Source: Mucilaginibacter endophyticus
GTDB taxonomy: Bacteria > Bacteroidota > Bacteroidia > Sphingobacteriales > Sphingobacteriaceae
NCBI RefSeq assembly: GCF_003351025.1
Contig: NZ_QPCG01000005.1
Coordinates: 567,165-631,164, forward strand
Direction of reading: 5' to 3'
Length of the DNA: 64,000 nt
Below, piece after piece: positions 29,301 to 38,881 of this stretch. The translations under genes and the position numbers were made by a program. Each line of letters opens with the position of its first letter. Within the stretch, counting starts at the first letter, position 1. The notes below the pieces were generated by a model. It was not told the DNA's origin. It was given only the letters and a program-made list of their open reading frames with translations, and searched no databases.

Positions 29301-31355
29301 ATGAATAAACTACTATCAAAATATTTATATCTTTTTTTACTGTTGCTGATCTGTACAAATTATTCATTTGCTCAGATCGGTGACATCAATGGCCGGCAGG
29401 TGGTCAATTTCAACAGCGACTGGAAATTTCACTTTGCTTATGATATCCGGAAACAGCCTGAAAAGATCAACGTAACCCTGCCCCATACCTGGAATGCCGG
29501 TGATGTACTAAAAGGCAAGGCCAATTATGCAAGGGAAGCCGGTATTTATGAAAAAAACTTTTTAGTAAGGGAAAGCTGGAAAAACAAAAGGCTGTTCCTG
29601 TATTTTGAAGGGGCAAACAGCGTGGCTTCAGTTTTAATAAACCGGCATTTTATTACGGAACACAAGGGGGGCTATACGGCTTTTTGTATAGAGATAACTA
29701 ACTGGGTTAAACCGGGTGAGACTAACAATATTGAAGTACAGGTAAGCAATGCTTACAGAACGGATGTGTTACCGCTCTGTGGCGATTTTAACGTATACGG
29801 AGGTATTCACCGGCCGGTATCTCTGCTGGTAACATCTAAAGATTGTATTTCTCCATTAGATTATGCTTCGCCTGGGGTGTACCTGACGCCGAAAATTTTA
29901 TCTGATAAAACAGCCGAAGTAAATATCACAACCAAATTATCGGTACATAACATAGCGGGTTTAAAGCTTAGGACTGATATCTTGGATGCCGGCAACAATA
30001 TCGTTGCATCTGCCACAAGCAGCATTAGCAACAAGCAACAATGCAACCAAACTGTAAATTTAAAGCAGCCTCAGTTATGGAACGGTAAAGCCGATCCTTA
30101 TTTATATACTGTGCATGTAAGCCTGATGAGCAATGAAGGAGTCATAGACCAGGTTACCCAGCCTTTAGGGTTCAGGACTTACCGGGTTGACGCGGGTAAA
30201 GGATTTATCTTAAACGGTAAATATCTCGATTTACATGGCGTTGGCTTTCATGAAGATGTTGAGGGTAAAGCTTCAGCCGTTGACAGTGCAGATCTGAATA
30301 AAGACATGGAGTTGATTAAAGAGATAGGAGCTACGGCTATCCGCTTAACTCACTATCCACACGGTAAATATTTATATGATCTCTGCGACAGAAATGGCAT
30401 GGTGGTATGGTCGGAGATTCCTTTTGTTGGTCCGGGAGGATACACAGGTGCAGGTTATTTAAAAAATCCGGCTTTGGAAAGTCAGGCGAGGCAGGTGTTA
30501 ACAGAAATGATCCGCCAAAATTATAATCACCCTGCTATTTGTTTCTGGGGTTTATTCAACGAGTTAAAGCTTGATCATGATGATCCTGTGCCATTTTTAA
30601 AGCAGTTGAATGAATTGGCTAAGCAGGAAGACCCTACCCGTTTAACTACTGCCGCTACCTTTTTAGATGGCGGCCAGTTTAACCAGGTATCAGACATTAT
30701 TGCCTGGAACAAATACTACGGATGGTACGATGGCGAGTTTAAGCAGATTGGCGTATGGGCAGATAAAACACATCATGACTATCCGCAGAAACCATTTGCC
30801 GTAAGCGAATACGGAGCAGGTGGCAGTCCGTTTAAACACGCCGAAAATGATAACAAGCCAGACGCCGATGGAAAATTTCACCCCGAAGAATGGCAAACCC
30901 GTTATCATGAAGTCAACTGGCAGGAGCTTTATAAACGGCCCTTCGTATGGGGCAAATTTGTGTGGGCACTGGCCGATTTTGGCTCGTCTATCCGTACCGA
31001 AGGCGATGCCGATGGTATCAATGATAAAGGCTTGGTAACCTACAACAGGGCGGTTAAAAAGGATGCCTTCTACTTTTACAAAGCTAACTGGAATACCGGG
31101 CCTATGTTATATATTACCGACCGGAGGAATACCGTCCGGCATCAGCAGACAACCGCTGTGAAAGTATACAGCACCAAACCAAATGTGAAACTGATGCTGA
31201 ACGGTGTTGCCATAAAAGGCGGTAAGGCCAATGGTTTTCACACCACGATATGGGATAATGTTACCCTGCAAAAGGGGAAAAATAAAATTGAAGTAAGCAG
31301 TAATGTTGACGGGCGTTTGCTGGAAGATTCCTGCGAATGGACACTGGAGAATTAA
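29301..31355 (+). CDS. GH2 beta-galactosidase-like glycosidase
   Basis: About 684 residues from the ATG at 29301; a TTG nine bases upstream is less likely. The signal peptide ends S-F-A-Q. Domains are a sugar-binding jelly roll (about 25-180, with T-L-P-H-T-W-N and G-I-Y-E-K-N-F), an Ig-like domain (about 190-290) and a TIM barrel (about 290-590). The acid/base is E421 in F-W-G-L-F-N-E and the nucleophile E503 in A-V-S-E-Y-G. The C-terminal DUF4982-like beta domain is at about 610-684. It is shorter than LacZ, as is usual for Bacteroidota polysaccharide-locus members. It is expected to remove beta-galactosyl or related units in the periplasm. Confidence 0.92.
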   Translation: MNKLLSKYLYLFLLLLICTNYSFAQIGDINGRQVVNFNSDWKFHFAYDIRKQPEKINVTLPHTWNAGDVLKGKANYAREAGIYEKNFLVRESWKNKRLFLYFEGANSVASVLINRHFITEHKGGYTAFCIEITNWVKPGETNNIEVQVSNAYRTDVLPLCGDFNVYGGIHRPVSLLVTSKDCISPLDYASPGVYLTPKILSDKTAEVNITTKLSVHNIAGLKLRTDILDAGNNIVASATSSISNKQQCNQTVNLKQPQLWNGKADPYLYTVHVSLMSNEGVIDQVTQPLGFRTYRVDAGKGFILNGKYLDLHGVGFHEDVEGKASAVDSADLNKDMELIKEIGATAIRLTHYPHGKYLYDLCDRNGMVVWSEIPFVGPGGYTGAGYLKNPALESQARQVLTEMIRQNYNHPAICFWGLFNELKLDHDDPVPFLKQLNELAKQEDPTRLTTAATFLDGGQFNQVSDIIAWNKYYGWYDGEFKQIGVWADKTHHDYPQKPFAVSEYGAGGSPFKHAENDNKPDADGKFHPEEWQTRYHEVNWQELYKRPFVWGKFVWALADFGSSIRTEGDADGINDKGLVTYNRAVKKDAFYFYKANWNTGPMLYITDRRNTVRHQQTTAVKVYSTKPNVKLMLNGVAIKGGKANGFHTTIWDNVTLQKGKNKIEVSSNVDGRLLEDSCEWTLEN

Positions 31356-31378
31356 GCCATTGTATATAAATAAATTGT

Positions 31379-32854
31379 ATGAAGAAATTACTAATGCTGT
31401 TTTTATGTAGCAGCGCTGTATTAAAAGTTTTTGGCGGTACTTATTATATCGATGATAAAAAAGGTGATGATACCTTTGATGGCCGTAGTATCGGTAAGGC
31501 CTGGCGCTCGTTGAACAGGGTAAACAAACAGGTTTTTGAAGCCGGTGACAGTATCTTATTCAAAAAGGGTGGTATATGGGAAGGGCAATTAACACCAACG
31601 GGATCGGGCACGGTAAAAGCTCCGGTTGTTTTCGGCGCTTTCGGCGCGGGGGCCTTGCCCGAGATTAAGGCAAACGGTCACTTTAAAGACGCCGTTTTGT
31701 TAAAGAACCTGCAAAACATTGTGGTGGAATACCTGGCATTATCAAATTTTGACAGCACAGCTCCCTTTCAAAAAACAGGGCCTACAGGGGTACGGGTATT
31801 AGCCGAAGATATAGGCACTTTACATAATATCAGGCTTGCCAATTTATACATTCATGATATTAACGGCGATAATAAAAAGGGATCGGCCGAAGGCTATGGC
31901 ATTTTTTGGGATTGCCAGGGACCAAAGCCGAGCAATATTGAACATTTACTGATAGAGAATTGTAAAGTGGAGCGGGTTGACCGCAACGGTATTCGTGGTA
32001 ACGGTACGTTCTCTGTCAGGACAAAATGGTTCCCGAACAAATACCTGGTGATCCGCAATTGCCTGCTTGACGATATTGGCGGCGATGGCATTGTAGTTAA
32101 AGCTTTTGATACCGCCATGGTTGAACATAACAAGCTGTTTCATACCCGCACCAGGGCAAAGGATAACGCCGTGGCCATTTGGCCGCACAGTAGCGATAAT
32201 ACGGTTATCCAATACAACGAAGTAGCCTACACGCAAAATGATAACTGGGCCAATGACGGGCAGTCTTTTGACATCGACGGCAACAGCAGGAATACCACCA
32301 TCCAGTACAATTATAGTCATGACAACGAGGGCGGGTTCATGCTGGTGATATCTGATCTTATCAATAAGGATAACGTAATGACAACCGGCAATATCATCCG
32401 TTATAACTTAAGTGTAAATGACGGATTGAACCGTAAACGGCTTTTTAATTTTGCCGGGGTTACTGATAGCACTGTAGTAAAAGGAAATATCTTTTATAAC
32501 GATGGCCCGAAATACACAACCGAGGTTATGGATATTGAAAACGGCATCCCCGATCATGTGAGTTTTGATGATAATTATTTTTTATTTGCCGGTAAAAACT
32601 ATGGTGTCTTTACAAAATCGCCAAAGCAGTACAGTAAGGTTTATTTTAACAATAATGTATTTGCCGGCAATATTATCGGCTTAGATAATCTGACCAACGT
32701 AAAAAGCTCAGCCAAAGCGAAATCTAATCGCCCAAAAACATCTCCAAAAAGTAAATCTTTTCCGTGGATGTACCTGCCAGAAAAGCTTAAGGCATTGGTG
32801 CCGGGTTTCCCTGAAAGTTTATATCAGTCATATATTTCAAATGGGCCCCGATGA
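31379..32854 (+). CDS. Secreted right-handed parallel beta-helix protein
   Basis: A 491-residue protein with a signal peptide ending V-F-G-G and the entry strand T-Y-Y-I-D-D-K-K-G-D-D-T-F-D-G, typical of pectate-lyase-like beta-helices in Bacteroidota. Repeated coils with N-I-R-L-A-N-L-Y-I-H, Y-L-V-I-R-N-C-L-L-D and T-V-I-Q-Y-N-E-V-A-Y run from about 90 to 440. It could be a polysaccharide lyase or a glycoside hydrolase; catalytic residues are not obvious to me. It begins 23 bp after the GH2 stop and so belongs to the same transcript. The last 35 residues are Lys/Ser/Pro-rich. Confidence 0.85.
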   Translation: MKKLLMLFLCSSAVLKVFGGTYYIDDKKGDDTFDGRSIGKAWRSLNRVNKQVFEAGDSILFKKGGIWEGQLTPTGSGTVKAPVVFGAFGAGALPEIKANGHFKDAVLLKNLQNIVVEYLALSNFDSTAPFQKTGPTGVRVLAEDIGTLHNIRLANLYIHDINGDNKKGSAEGYGIFWDCQGPKPSNIEHLLIENCKVERVDRNGIRGNGTFSVRTKWFPNKYLVIRNCLLDDIGGDGIVVKAFDTAMVEHNKLFHTRTRAKDNAVAIWPHSSDNTVIQYNEVAYTQNDNWANDGQSFDIDGNSRNTTIQYNYSHDNEGGFMLVISDLINKDNVMTTGNIIRYNLSVNDGLNRKRLFNFAGVTDSTVVKGNIFYNDGPKYTTEVMDIENGIPDHVSFDDNYFLFAGKNYGVFTKSPKQYSKVYFNNNVFAGNIIGLDNLTNVKSSAKAKSNRPKTSPKSKSFPWMYLPEKLKALVPGFPESLYQSYISNGPR

Positions 32855-32916
32855 TAAATGCATAGGTGTTGGGTAAGTAAGATAAATTTAATTAGTTTTA
32901 TTTTCCGGGCGGCGAG

Positions 32917-35900
32917 ATGAAACTAATTATAACCACATTCCTGTTTTGCATATTTATTTCATTATCTGCTTTTGGTCAGCGCGTAGCATTTGAAAACCTG
33001 ACGGTAGATAATGGCTTATCTCAAAATTCTGTTTTAGCTATAGTTCAGGATAGCCGCGGCTTTATGTGGTATGGTACACAGCATGGGCTTAATAAATACA
33101 ATACCAGGGGCTTTAAGATCTATAAAAATGACCCTGCCGACCGGTTAAGTATTTCGTCCGATTATATTACATCGCTCGTTGTCGATTCGCGCAGGGAGCT
33201 TTGGGTGGGCACACGCAATGGTTTAAACAAGTATAACCCTGAAACTGATAGTTTTGAACGGGTTAAGCTAAACCGGCACGTTGCCGGCCCTGAAATTATA
33301 AGTGCGGTTTACGAGGATAAACACAAAAATATGTGGGTATGGTCGTCTGATGGGCTGTATCGTTTTTCAAAGCCGGCGGGCGAGTTTAGCTCTATCTCAG
33401 TGCCTGATTCGGTTGCCGGTTTATATGGTACCAATGTGCATACCATATACCAGGACCATAGCGGTAATTATTGGATGGGTTCGTCTGCCGGGCTTAGTAA
33501 AATGGAAGAGTTTAGGGGCCGGTACACCTATAAAATGTATAAGCATAATGATAAGTTACCGAATAGTTTAAGCGATAATTACGTAACTACCATTACCGAA
33601 GATGCCGCGAATAACTTATGGATAGGTACACTGCATGGCGGCATAAACCTTTACAACAGCAATTCAGAAACTTTTACTCATTTTTTTGCTAACAATGGCA
33701 CTAAGGGCCCATCTAATAATAATATCAGGATCCTTCAGCCCGAAAAATCGGGGAAGATCTGGATAGGTACGCAAAGCGGGCTCAATATTTTAGATCCTCT
33801 GACCAGGCAATTCGTAACCTACAGGCATGATCCGGAGGATAAGAACAGTTTAAGTCAAAACTCTATCTACAGTGTTTTTATCGATAATTCAAACACGGTT
33901 TGGATTGGCACTTATTGGGGAGGTATCAACATGGTATCCAACCCTAACACAACCTTCTTAACTTATCAAACTGCTCATTATCATTCGGCCATTAACAATA
34001 ATGTGGTAAGCGCGGTTGCCGAGGATGACAGGCATAACCTGTGGATTGGCACAGAAGGGGGCGGCCTGAACTATTTTGACCGTAAGGCAGACATCGTTAC
34101 CACGTATCAAAATAAGATAAATGACCCCACATCGCTTGGATCGGACCTGGTGAAAGTGGTGTACATTGATAAGGATAAGAATGTATGGGTAGGCACCCAT
34201 GGCGGCGGTTTAAATATGTTTAACCCGGCAAGCCATAGCTTTAAACGTTTCCTTTATAAGGAAAATGATCCGGTGACGCTTGGCTCAGAAGTGCTCAGCC
34301 TCCTGCACGATTCAAAAGGCAATCTCTGGGTGGGTACACAAAACGGGTTGCTTATTTTTCGTCAAAGTAATGCTTCGTTGCAACGTGTTGATTTACCTGT
34401 GATCAGCAAAATTGGCAAAAAATCGGTATTGGCTTTTTTAGAGGATAAAGATCTGAACATCTGGATTGCCACTGCAAGCGGCTTATATAAAACCGATTCT
34501 GGGCACAATAAAATAACGGTTTACAAAAAGGAGCAGGGCCTCAAGTCGACCGATATTAACTGTATTTACCAGGATACCAAAAGAAGGATCTGGGTGGGAT
34601 CTTATTATGGCGGGCTCACCCTGTATGATGCCGCTCGCGAAAAATTTACAGCATATACTGAAAGGGAAGGGCTAACCAATAACAATGTACTCAGCATTTT
34701 GGAGGATGAAAAAAACAACCTGTGGATGGGCACAGGTAACGGTTTATCCAAATTTTCCATCGCCTCGCAAACCTTTAAAAACTACAGTAAAAACGATGGC
34801 TTGGGTGGAAATACCTTTAACATCAACTCAGGTTGTAAAACAAGTGATGGCGAAATGCTTTTTGGCGGGCTTAACGGCTTAAGTAGCTTCTTCCCTTCAA
34901 AAATTGAGGATAACACGATACCTCCGGCGGTAATTATTACCTCATTAAAGCTATTTAACAAAACGGTAGGGATCAACCAACCGGATAACCTGCTTTCAAA
35001 AGATATCAGCCTTACGCAAAATGTGGTTTTTTCACATGCCCAGAATGTTTTTACCATTGATTTTGCAGCGCTTAATTACATCAAGTCTGATAAAAACAGG
35101 TATGCATACAAACTGGAGCCCTTTGATAAAGATTGGGTGCATACCGATATCCCATCGGCGCCATATACTAACCTCTCGCCGGGAAGCTATACCTTTTTTG
35201 CAAAGGGCTCAAATAATGACGGCGTTTGGGGCAAGGCGGTTGTATTACATATTAAAGTGTTGCCTCCCTTTTGGGAAACCATCTGGGCTTATGGTTTGTA
35301 CCTGCTTTTTATCGGGAGTATCGTTTTTTTATTGGTACGTTTCATCATCTTAAGGGCCCTGTTACGGCGGGATAAAGAGCTCACCCACCTAAAGCTTAAT
35401 TTTTTTACCAATATTTCGCACGAAATCCGCACGCATCTGTCCCTGATATTTGGCCCTGTCGAAAAGCTGATCCTCGAGGATAAGGGCGGCGCGCAAACCC
35501 GGCAGCTGCATATCATTAAGAAAAACTCAGACAGTCTGCTGCAATTGGTGAATGAACTGATGGATTTCAGAAAAGCCGAAACGGGAAACCTGAAACTGCA
35601 TATCGCGGAGCATAATATTGTAGCTACCATCTCAGAAATTTATAACTCTTTTTATGACCATGCGGTATCAGCCAATATCACCATTGATTTGATTGCCTCC
35701 GCCGATACTATTCCGCTTTATTTTGATAAGATACAATTGGAAAAAGTGTTTTTCAACTTGCTGCACAACGCGTTCAAGTTTACCGGCGGCGGCGGTTATA
35801 TTAATATCCTGGTAGAGGAAGGAAAAGACAATGTTACCATTACCGTGGCCGATAACGGTAAAGGAATTGCCCCCGAAAACCTGAAGAATTTATTTGAAAA

Positions 35901-36993
35901 CTATTTCCAGGAAAACGACCAGGGTAAACAAAACACAGGTTATGGCATCGGGCTTGCATTGTCAAAGAGCATTATTGAACTGCATAAAGGTTCTATCTCT
36001 GTAGAAAGTAAGATAGCCCCTTCAGGTAACAGGACCTCGTTTGTGGTTAGCCTGCGTAAAGGAGCGGGTCATTTTAAACCGTCCGATTTACAGAGAACAT
36101 CCGTCAATGATTTTCTGAAGATACAACGACCTGCGTTGGGTGATGGTTCAGTTGCGCCCGCGGCTGAATTGGTTGATTTGCCTAAATCTTCAAAAGATAA
36201 GAAGCAAACTATCTTACTTGTTGAGGATAACCCAGAGGTGCGTTCATTTATTGTTGAATTTTTGCGGCAGCACTATGAGGTGATCAGCTACGAAAATGGT
36301 GTGAAAGGCTGGGAGGCTGCCAGGGAGCAGATCCCGGATCTTGTTATAAGCGATGTAATGATGCCGGAGATGGATGGCTTTACCTTATGTCATCACATTA
36401 AGGAAGATGAAAGGACTAATCATATCCCGGTTATCCTGTTAACTGCCAAGGCATCGGGGATAAACCATATTGAGGGCCTTAAAATGGGCGCCGACGTTTA
36501 TCTGACCAAACCTTTCAGTATTGAAGTGCTGCTGCTGCAGGTTAACAACCTGCTAAACGCAAGCGAGAGGATCCGGAAAGCATTCAAATGGCAGATCACC
36601 GCTACACCTGATCCTGTTTGGAATGCCGGTGCCGAAAAAAATATCCAGGCAACAAAAGCTTTGGTTGATACCATAGATAATGAGTTTATCAATAAGCTGG
36701 TCCGGATCATTGAGCATGAGCTTGATAATTTGGCGTTCGGGGTTCCTGAACTGGCCAGCGAGATAGGTATGAGCCAGCCCGTATTATATAAAAAGCTGGA
36801 TGCGCTCACCGGTTTGTCGGTCAATGACTTTATTAAATCTGTTAAGATGAACCATGCGGGGATCTTGCTCAATACCAAACGCTATACCGTTAATGAAGTG
36901 GCCTATATGGTTGGTTTTAGCGATAGGAAATATTTTAGTAAAGAATTTAAAAAGCAGTACGGGAAAAACCCTACTGAGTTTATGAATAGTTAG
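32917..36993 (+). CDS. Hybrid two-component system sensor/regulator (HTCS)
   Basis: A 1358-residue one-protein signalling system. A signal peptide (to F-G-Q) leads to about fourteen Reg_prop blades (about 25-690, motif L-W-I-G-T repeated) forming two periplasmic propellers. A Y_Y_Y domain (about 695-780) and a membrane helix (about 787-809) follow. HisKA has H835 in N-I-S-H-E-I-R-T-H-L; HATPase_c is at about 930-1050 (N-A-F-K-F-T, D-N-G-K-G-I-A), the receiver has D1146 in I-S-D-V-M-M-P, and a C-terminal AraC HTH is at about 1255-1358. The conserved proline of the H-box is His840. It most likely senses an oligosaccharide from the locus 2 substrate and activates the SusC operon. Confidence 0.96.
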   Translation: MKLIITTFLFCIFISLSAFGQRVAFENLTVDNGLSQNSVLAIVQDSRGFMWYGTQHGLNKYNTRGFKIYKNDPADRLSISSDYITSLVVDSRRELWVGTRNGLNKYNPETDSFERVKLNRHVAGPEIISAVYEDKHKNMWVWSSDGLYRFSKPAGEFSSISVPDSVAGLYGTNVHTIYQDHSGNYWMGSSAGLSKMEEFRGRYTYKMYKHNDKLPNSLSDNYVTTITEDAANNLWIGTLHGGINLYNSNSETFTHFFANNGTKGPSNNNIRILQPEKSGKIWIGTQSGLNILDPLTRQFVTYRHDPEDKNSLSQNSIYSVFIDNSNTVWIGTYWGGINMVSNPNTTFLTYQTAHYHSAINNNVVSAVAEDDRHNLWIGTEGGGLNYFDRKADIVTTYQNKINDPTSLGSDLVKVVYIDKDKNVWVGTHGGGLNMFNPASHSFKRFLYKENDPVTLGSEVLSLLHDSKGNLWVGTQNGLLIFRQSNASLQRVDLPVISKIGKKSVLAFLEDKDLNIWIATASGLYKTDSGHNKITVYKKEQGLKSTDINCIYQDTKRRIWVGSYYGGLTLYDAAREKFTAYTEREGLTNNNVLSILEDEKNNLWMGTGNGLSKFSIASQTFKNYSKNDGLGGNTFNINSGCKTSDGEMLFGGLNGLSSFFPSKIEDNTIPPAVIITSLKLFNKTVGINQPDNLLSKDISLTQNVVFSHAQNVFTIDFAALNYIKSDKNRYAYKLEPFDKDWVHTDIPSAPYTNLSPGSYTFFAKGSNNDGVWGKAVVLHIKVLPPFWETIWAYGLYLLFIGSIVFLLVRFIILRALLRRDKELTHLKLNFFTNISHEIRTHLSLIFGPVEKLILEDKGGAQTRQLHIIKKNSDSLLQLVNELMDFRKAETGNLKLHIAEHNIVATISEIYNSFYDHAVSANITIDLIASADTIPLYFDKIQLEKVFFNLLHNAFKFTGGGGYINILVEEGKDNVTITVADNGKGIAPENLKNLFENYFQENDQGKQNTGYGIGLALSKSIIELHKGSISVESKIAPSGNRTSFVVSLRKGAGHFKPSDLQRTSVNDFLKIQRPALGDGSVAPAAELVDLPKSSKDKKQTILLVEDNPEVRSFIVEFLRQHYEVISYENGVKGWEAAREQIPDLVISDVMMPEMDGFTLCHHIKEDERTNHIPVILLTAKASGINHIEGLKMGADVYLTKPFSIEVLLLQVNNLLNASERIRKAFKWQITATPDPVWNAGAEKNIQATKALVDTIDNEFINKLVRIIEHELDNLAFGVPELASEIGMSQPVLYKKLDALTGLSVNDFIKSVKMNHAGILLNTKRYTVNEVAYMVGFSDRKYFSKEFKKQYGKNPTEFMNS

Positions 36994-37012
36994 TTAAATG
37001 TGTAAGGCAAAT

Positions 37013-37050
37013 GGAAAAGCGGACTTATGCCCATTTTTTGCCGCTTTTCC
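37013..37050. terminator. Hairpin between convergent HTCS and tatA genes
   Basis: GGAAAAGCGG at 37013-37022 pairs with CCGCTTTTCC at 37041-37050 around an 18-base loop. It lies between the ends of two convergent genes and is likely a shared, rather weak terminator. Confidence 0.5.
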
Positions 37051-37061
37051 GGGTGATGGGT

Positions 37062-37256
37062 TTAAACACTTTCATGCCCATCTCTTGCTTTTTCTGCTAC
37101 AATTTTGGATTCTGTTGAGATCCCGTTTTGTGCGTCTTTAAATTCTTTAATCCCTGTGCCAAGGCCTTTCATTAACTCCGGCACTTTCTTCCCGCCAAAT
37201 AATAGCAACATGGCGAATACGATAAGCAGGATATGTTCTGGCTGTAATAAATTCAT
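37062..37256 (-). CDS. tatA: Twin-arginine translocase subunit TatA/E
   Basis: A 64-residue protein with the TatA layout: a short N terminus, one membrane helix (about 9-22, I-L-L-I-V-F-A-M-L-L-L-F-G), the hinge F-G-G-K-K-V-P-E-L, an amphipathic helix (L-M-K-G-L-G-T-G-I-K-E-F-K-D-A) and a charged tail. It forms the pore-like part of the Tat translocon, which moves folded proteins across the inner membrane. It lies 21 bp after a gene whose product has a Tat signal, so the pair is probably co-transcribed. No tatC is in the window. Confidence 0.93.
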   Translation of the reverse strand: MNLLQPEHILLIVFAMLLLFGGKKVPELMKGLGTGIKEFKDAQNGISTESKIVAEKARDGHESV

Positions 37257-37277
37257 GATTCTTATAATTAAATAGGC

Positions 37278-38453
37278 TTAATAAATACCATTCTGGTGGT
37301 TGACGAGCGATGCCGCTTGTTCCAGTGTCATGCCAAAATGATCGGCAATTAATTGGGGCGGGTTTGAGTTTAACCAATCGTTCAGGGAAATTTCCTGGTA
37401 AACGGGGCTGTTGAATAATATGATCAGTTTCAGGGTTTCAGTTCCGGTATTTTCAATGAAGTGGCCGTACCCTTGTTTAATAAAGCCAACCATTCCTTTA
37501 TGATAAGGCATGGTTTTTACCCGGCCATGCGAGCCAAAAATACTTAACTCTCCTTTTCCTTCCATTACATATTGCCATTCATCGGCATTAGGGTGCCAGT
37601 GCAGTTCGCGTATGGCTCCGGGTTCAATATTCATGCGCATAGATGTAATGGTATTTTGAATCGGGAACTCCAGCGATGAAACCAATTTTACCGAACCTCC
37701 TTTAAATTCCTGAAAAACACCTTCTTTTTCCATACTGAATTTATGCATGGAGTTGCTGAACGGAATAGCAGGGTTAATATTTTTTGGCCGGGGTTTCACC
37801 GCGATTTTTCCTAAGCCAATATAAAGCTCCTTTTTAGGCAGGGCTGCAAAAAAGCTGGTTGGCAGTCCTGTGTTTTTAGCCATGATAGCCGGCGAAACAT
37901 GGCTCACCCAATCGGTTACGCTAAAAGTGCCGAATTCCGAAAAATGACCATTATCGAAACCCAACAGGAAATGGCAGGGTTTATCGCCCAGGCACTGCAG
38001 CATGTGCCCGTGGCCTTTGGGGAAAAACCAAATATCCCCTTTTTCAAAATCATCGGTTGAGGTGGTGCCGTCGGGCGTAATTACGGTTGTCCTTACCGCT
38101 CCGTCCAATATATAAGCCCACTCGGCAGCAATGGAGTGCCAGTGCATTTCGCGGAAAGCTCCCGGCTTAAGGTACATGGAAACACCGGCGATGCTTTGCG
38201 AAACCGGAAACTCTTCTACAGTTGCTTCTTTGGCCGAACCACCTGCTCCCTGATAACCGGTGCTGCCATTTTCTATATCATAAACAAAATCTTCCAGTTC
38301 GGTTTCGGCTTTGGCTTGTCCTTTTATCCCCGGTTTGCTTAGCGCGGCTTTCGCCTTTTCAGGCATCAGTGTACCAAGTCCTGTTGCAAGCACGGCAGCG
38401 CCCATAGCTGTTAATGATGCTGTTGAAAGAAATTCACGTCTTGTAGTTTCCAT
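37278..38453 (-). CDS. Tat-exported bicupin (oxalate decarboxylase-like)
   Basis: A 391-residue protein with a twin-arginine signal (T-T-R-R-E-F-L-S-T at residues 3-11, cleavage near A-K-A). Two cupin barrels follow, each with the metal-ligand motif H-x-H-x4-E: H-W-H-S-I-A-A-E-W in the first and H-W-H-P-N-A-D-E-W in the second. The second motif-2 histidines are G-H-G-H-M-L and G-Y-G-H-F-I. The arrangement and length fit the oxalate decarboxylase/oxidase family, manganese bicupins. True oxalate activity is not certain. A neighbouring tatA supports folded, metal-loaded export. Two candidate operator elements lie 71-163 bp upstream. Confidence 0.9.
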   Translation of the reverse strand: METTRREFLSTASLTAMGAAVLATGLGTLMPEKAKAALSKPGIKGQAKAETELEDFVYDIENGSTGYQGAGGSAKEATVEEFPVSQSIAGVSMYLKPGAFREMHWHSIAAEWAYILDGAVRTTVITPDGTTSTDDFEKGDIWFFPKGHGHMLQCLGDKPCHFLLGFDNGHFSEFGTFSVTDWVSHVSPAIMAKNTGLPTSFFAALPKKELYIGLGKIAVKPRPKNINPAIPFSNSMHKFSMEKEGVFQEFKGGSVKLVSSLEFPIQNTITSMRMNIEPGAIRELHWHPNADEWQYVMEGKGELSIFGSHGRVKTMPYHKGMVGFIKQGYGHFIENTGTETLKLIILFNSPVYQEISLNDWLNSNPPQLIADHFGMTLEQAASLVNHQNGIY

Positions 38454-38523
38454 AAATTGAATGTCTTTTGTTTTTCGAAGACGTTGTAAAATTCAGCCGC
38501 CGGGGATTGCATTCTTGACAACA

Positions 38524-38553
38524 TTCGATGAACGGGCAGTACGTGTCGTTAAA
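38524..38553 (-). promoter_or_regulatory. LytTR-type direct-repeat element A
   Basis: Read on the minus strand (the sense of the bicupin gene), TTTAACGAC at 38553-38545 and TTCATCGAA at 38532-38524 are two 9-bp half-sites 21 bp apart. The 12-bp spacer carries TGCCCG. The same layout recurs at 38587, 38746 and 46794. LytTR regulators are known to bind such paired 9-bp direct repeats on one helix face. Confidence 0.6.
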
Positions 38554-38586
38554 TTCCGGGGTGCCGTAGAAAATTGGCTGACTGTG

Positions 38587-38616
38587 TTCGGTGAACAGGC
38601 AAAACGTGTCGTTGAG
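38587..38616 (-). promoter_or_regulatory. LytTR-type direct-repeat element B
   Basis: On the minus strand, CTCAACGAC at 38616-38608 and TTCACCGAA at 38595-38587 are 21 bp apart, with TTTTGCCTG in the spacer. Element B lies exactly 63 bp (three 21-bp units) from element A, so all four half-sites share one helical face. Confidence 0.6.
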
Positions 38617-38745
38617 CACGTTTTTATGTGATGAAAATAATGGAGGCTATTTTCTGAGGCTGATTTAAAGGCCGTATTTCCCTCTGATATCTTTTGAATA
38701 ATGAGTTTCGATCAGTTATCAATAAGTATCGGCTCCCGGCCATTA

Positions 38746-38775
38746 TTTAACGATTGCATTTGCCTATTCAACGAA
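38746..38775 (+). promoter_or_regulatory. LytTR-type direct-repeat element C
   Basis: On the plus strand, TTTAACGAT at 38746-38754 and TTCAACGAA at 38767-38775 are 21 bp apart, with TTTGCCTA in the spacer. It lies 107 bp before the haem-binding gene and has the same polarity relative to that gene as A and B have to the bicupin gene. Confidence 0.6.
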
Positions 38776-38881
38776 TACCCTTTCCCACGCATTGGCGGCC
38801 CCTATACTTTAGCTTAAGTGATACAGCATTTTATACCACCGGCGGAAGGAAGCCGGTGATATTAAGTAAAAACAAATTGTT

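Noticed and set aside
33000..35000. Repeated L-W-I-G-T coding units that look like a DNA repeat array
   Set aside because: They are the Reg_prop propeller blades of the hybrid sensor and vary normally at DNA level.
37147..37377. A 76-codon minus-strand frame across tatA and the bicupin end
   Set aside because: It overlaps two well-supported genes in another frame and has no independent evidence.
38434..38619. A 61-codon minus-strand frame overlapping the bicupin start
   Set aside because: It consists of the translated repeats A and B and has no signal or domain features.
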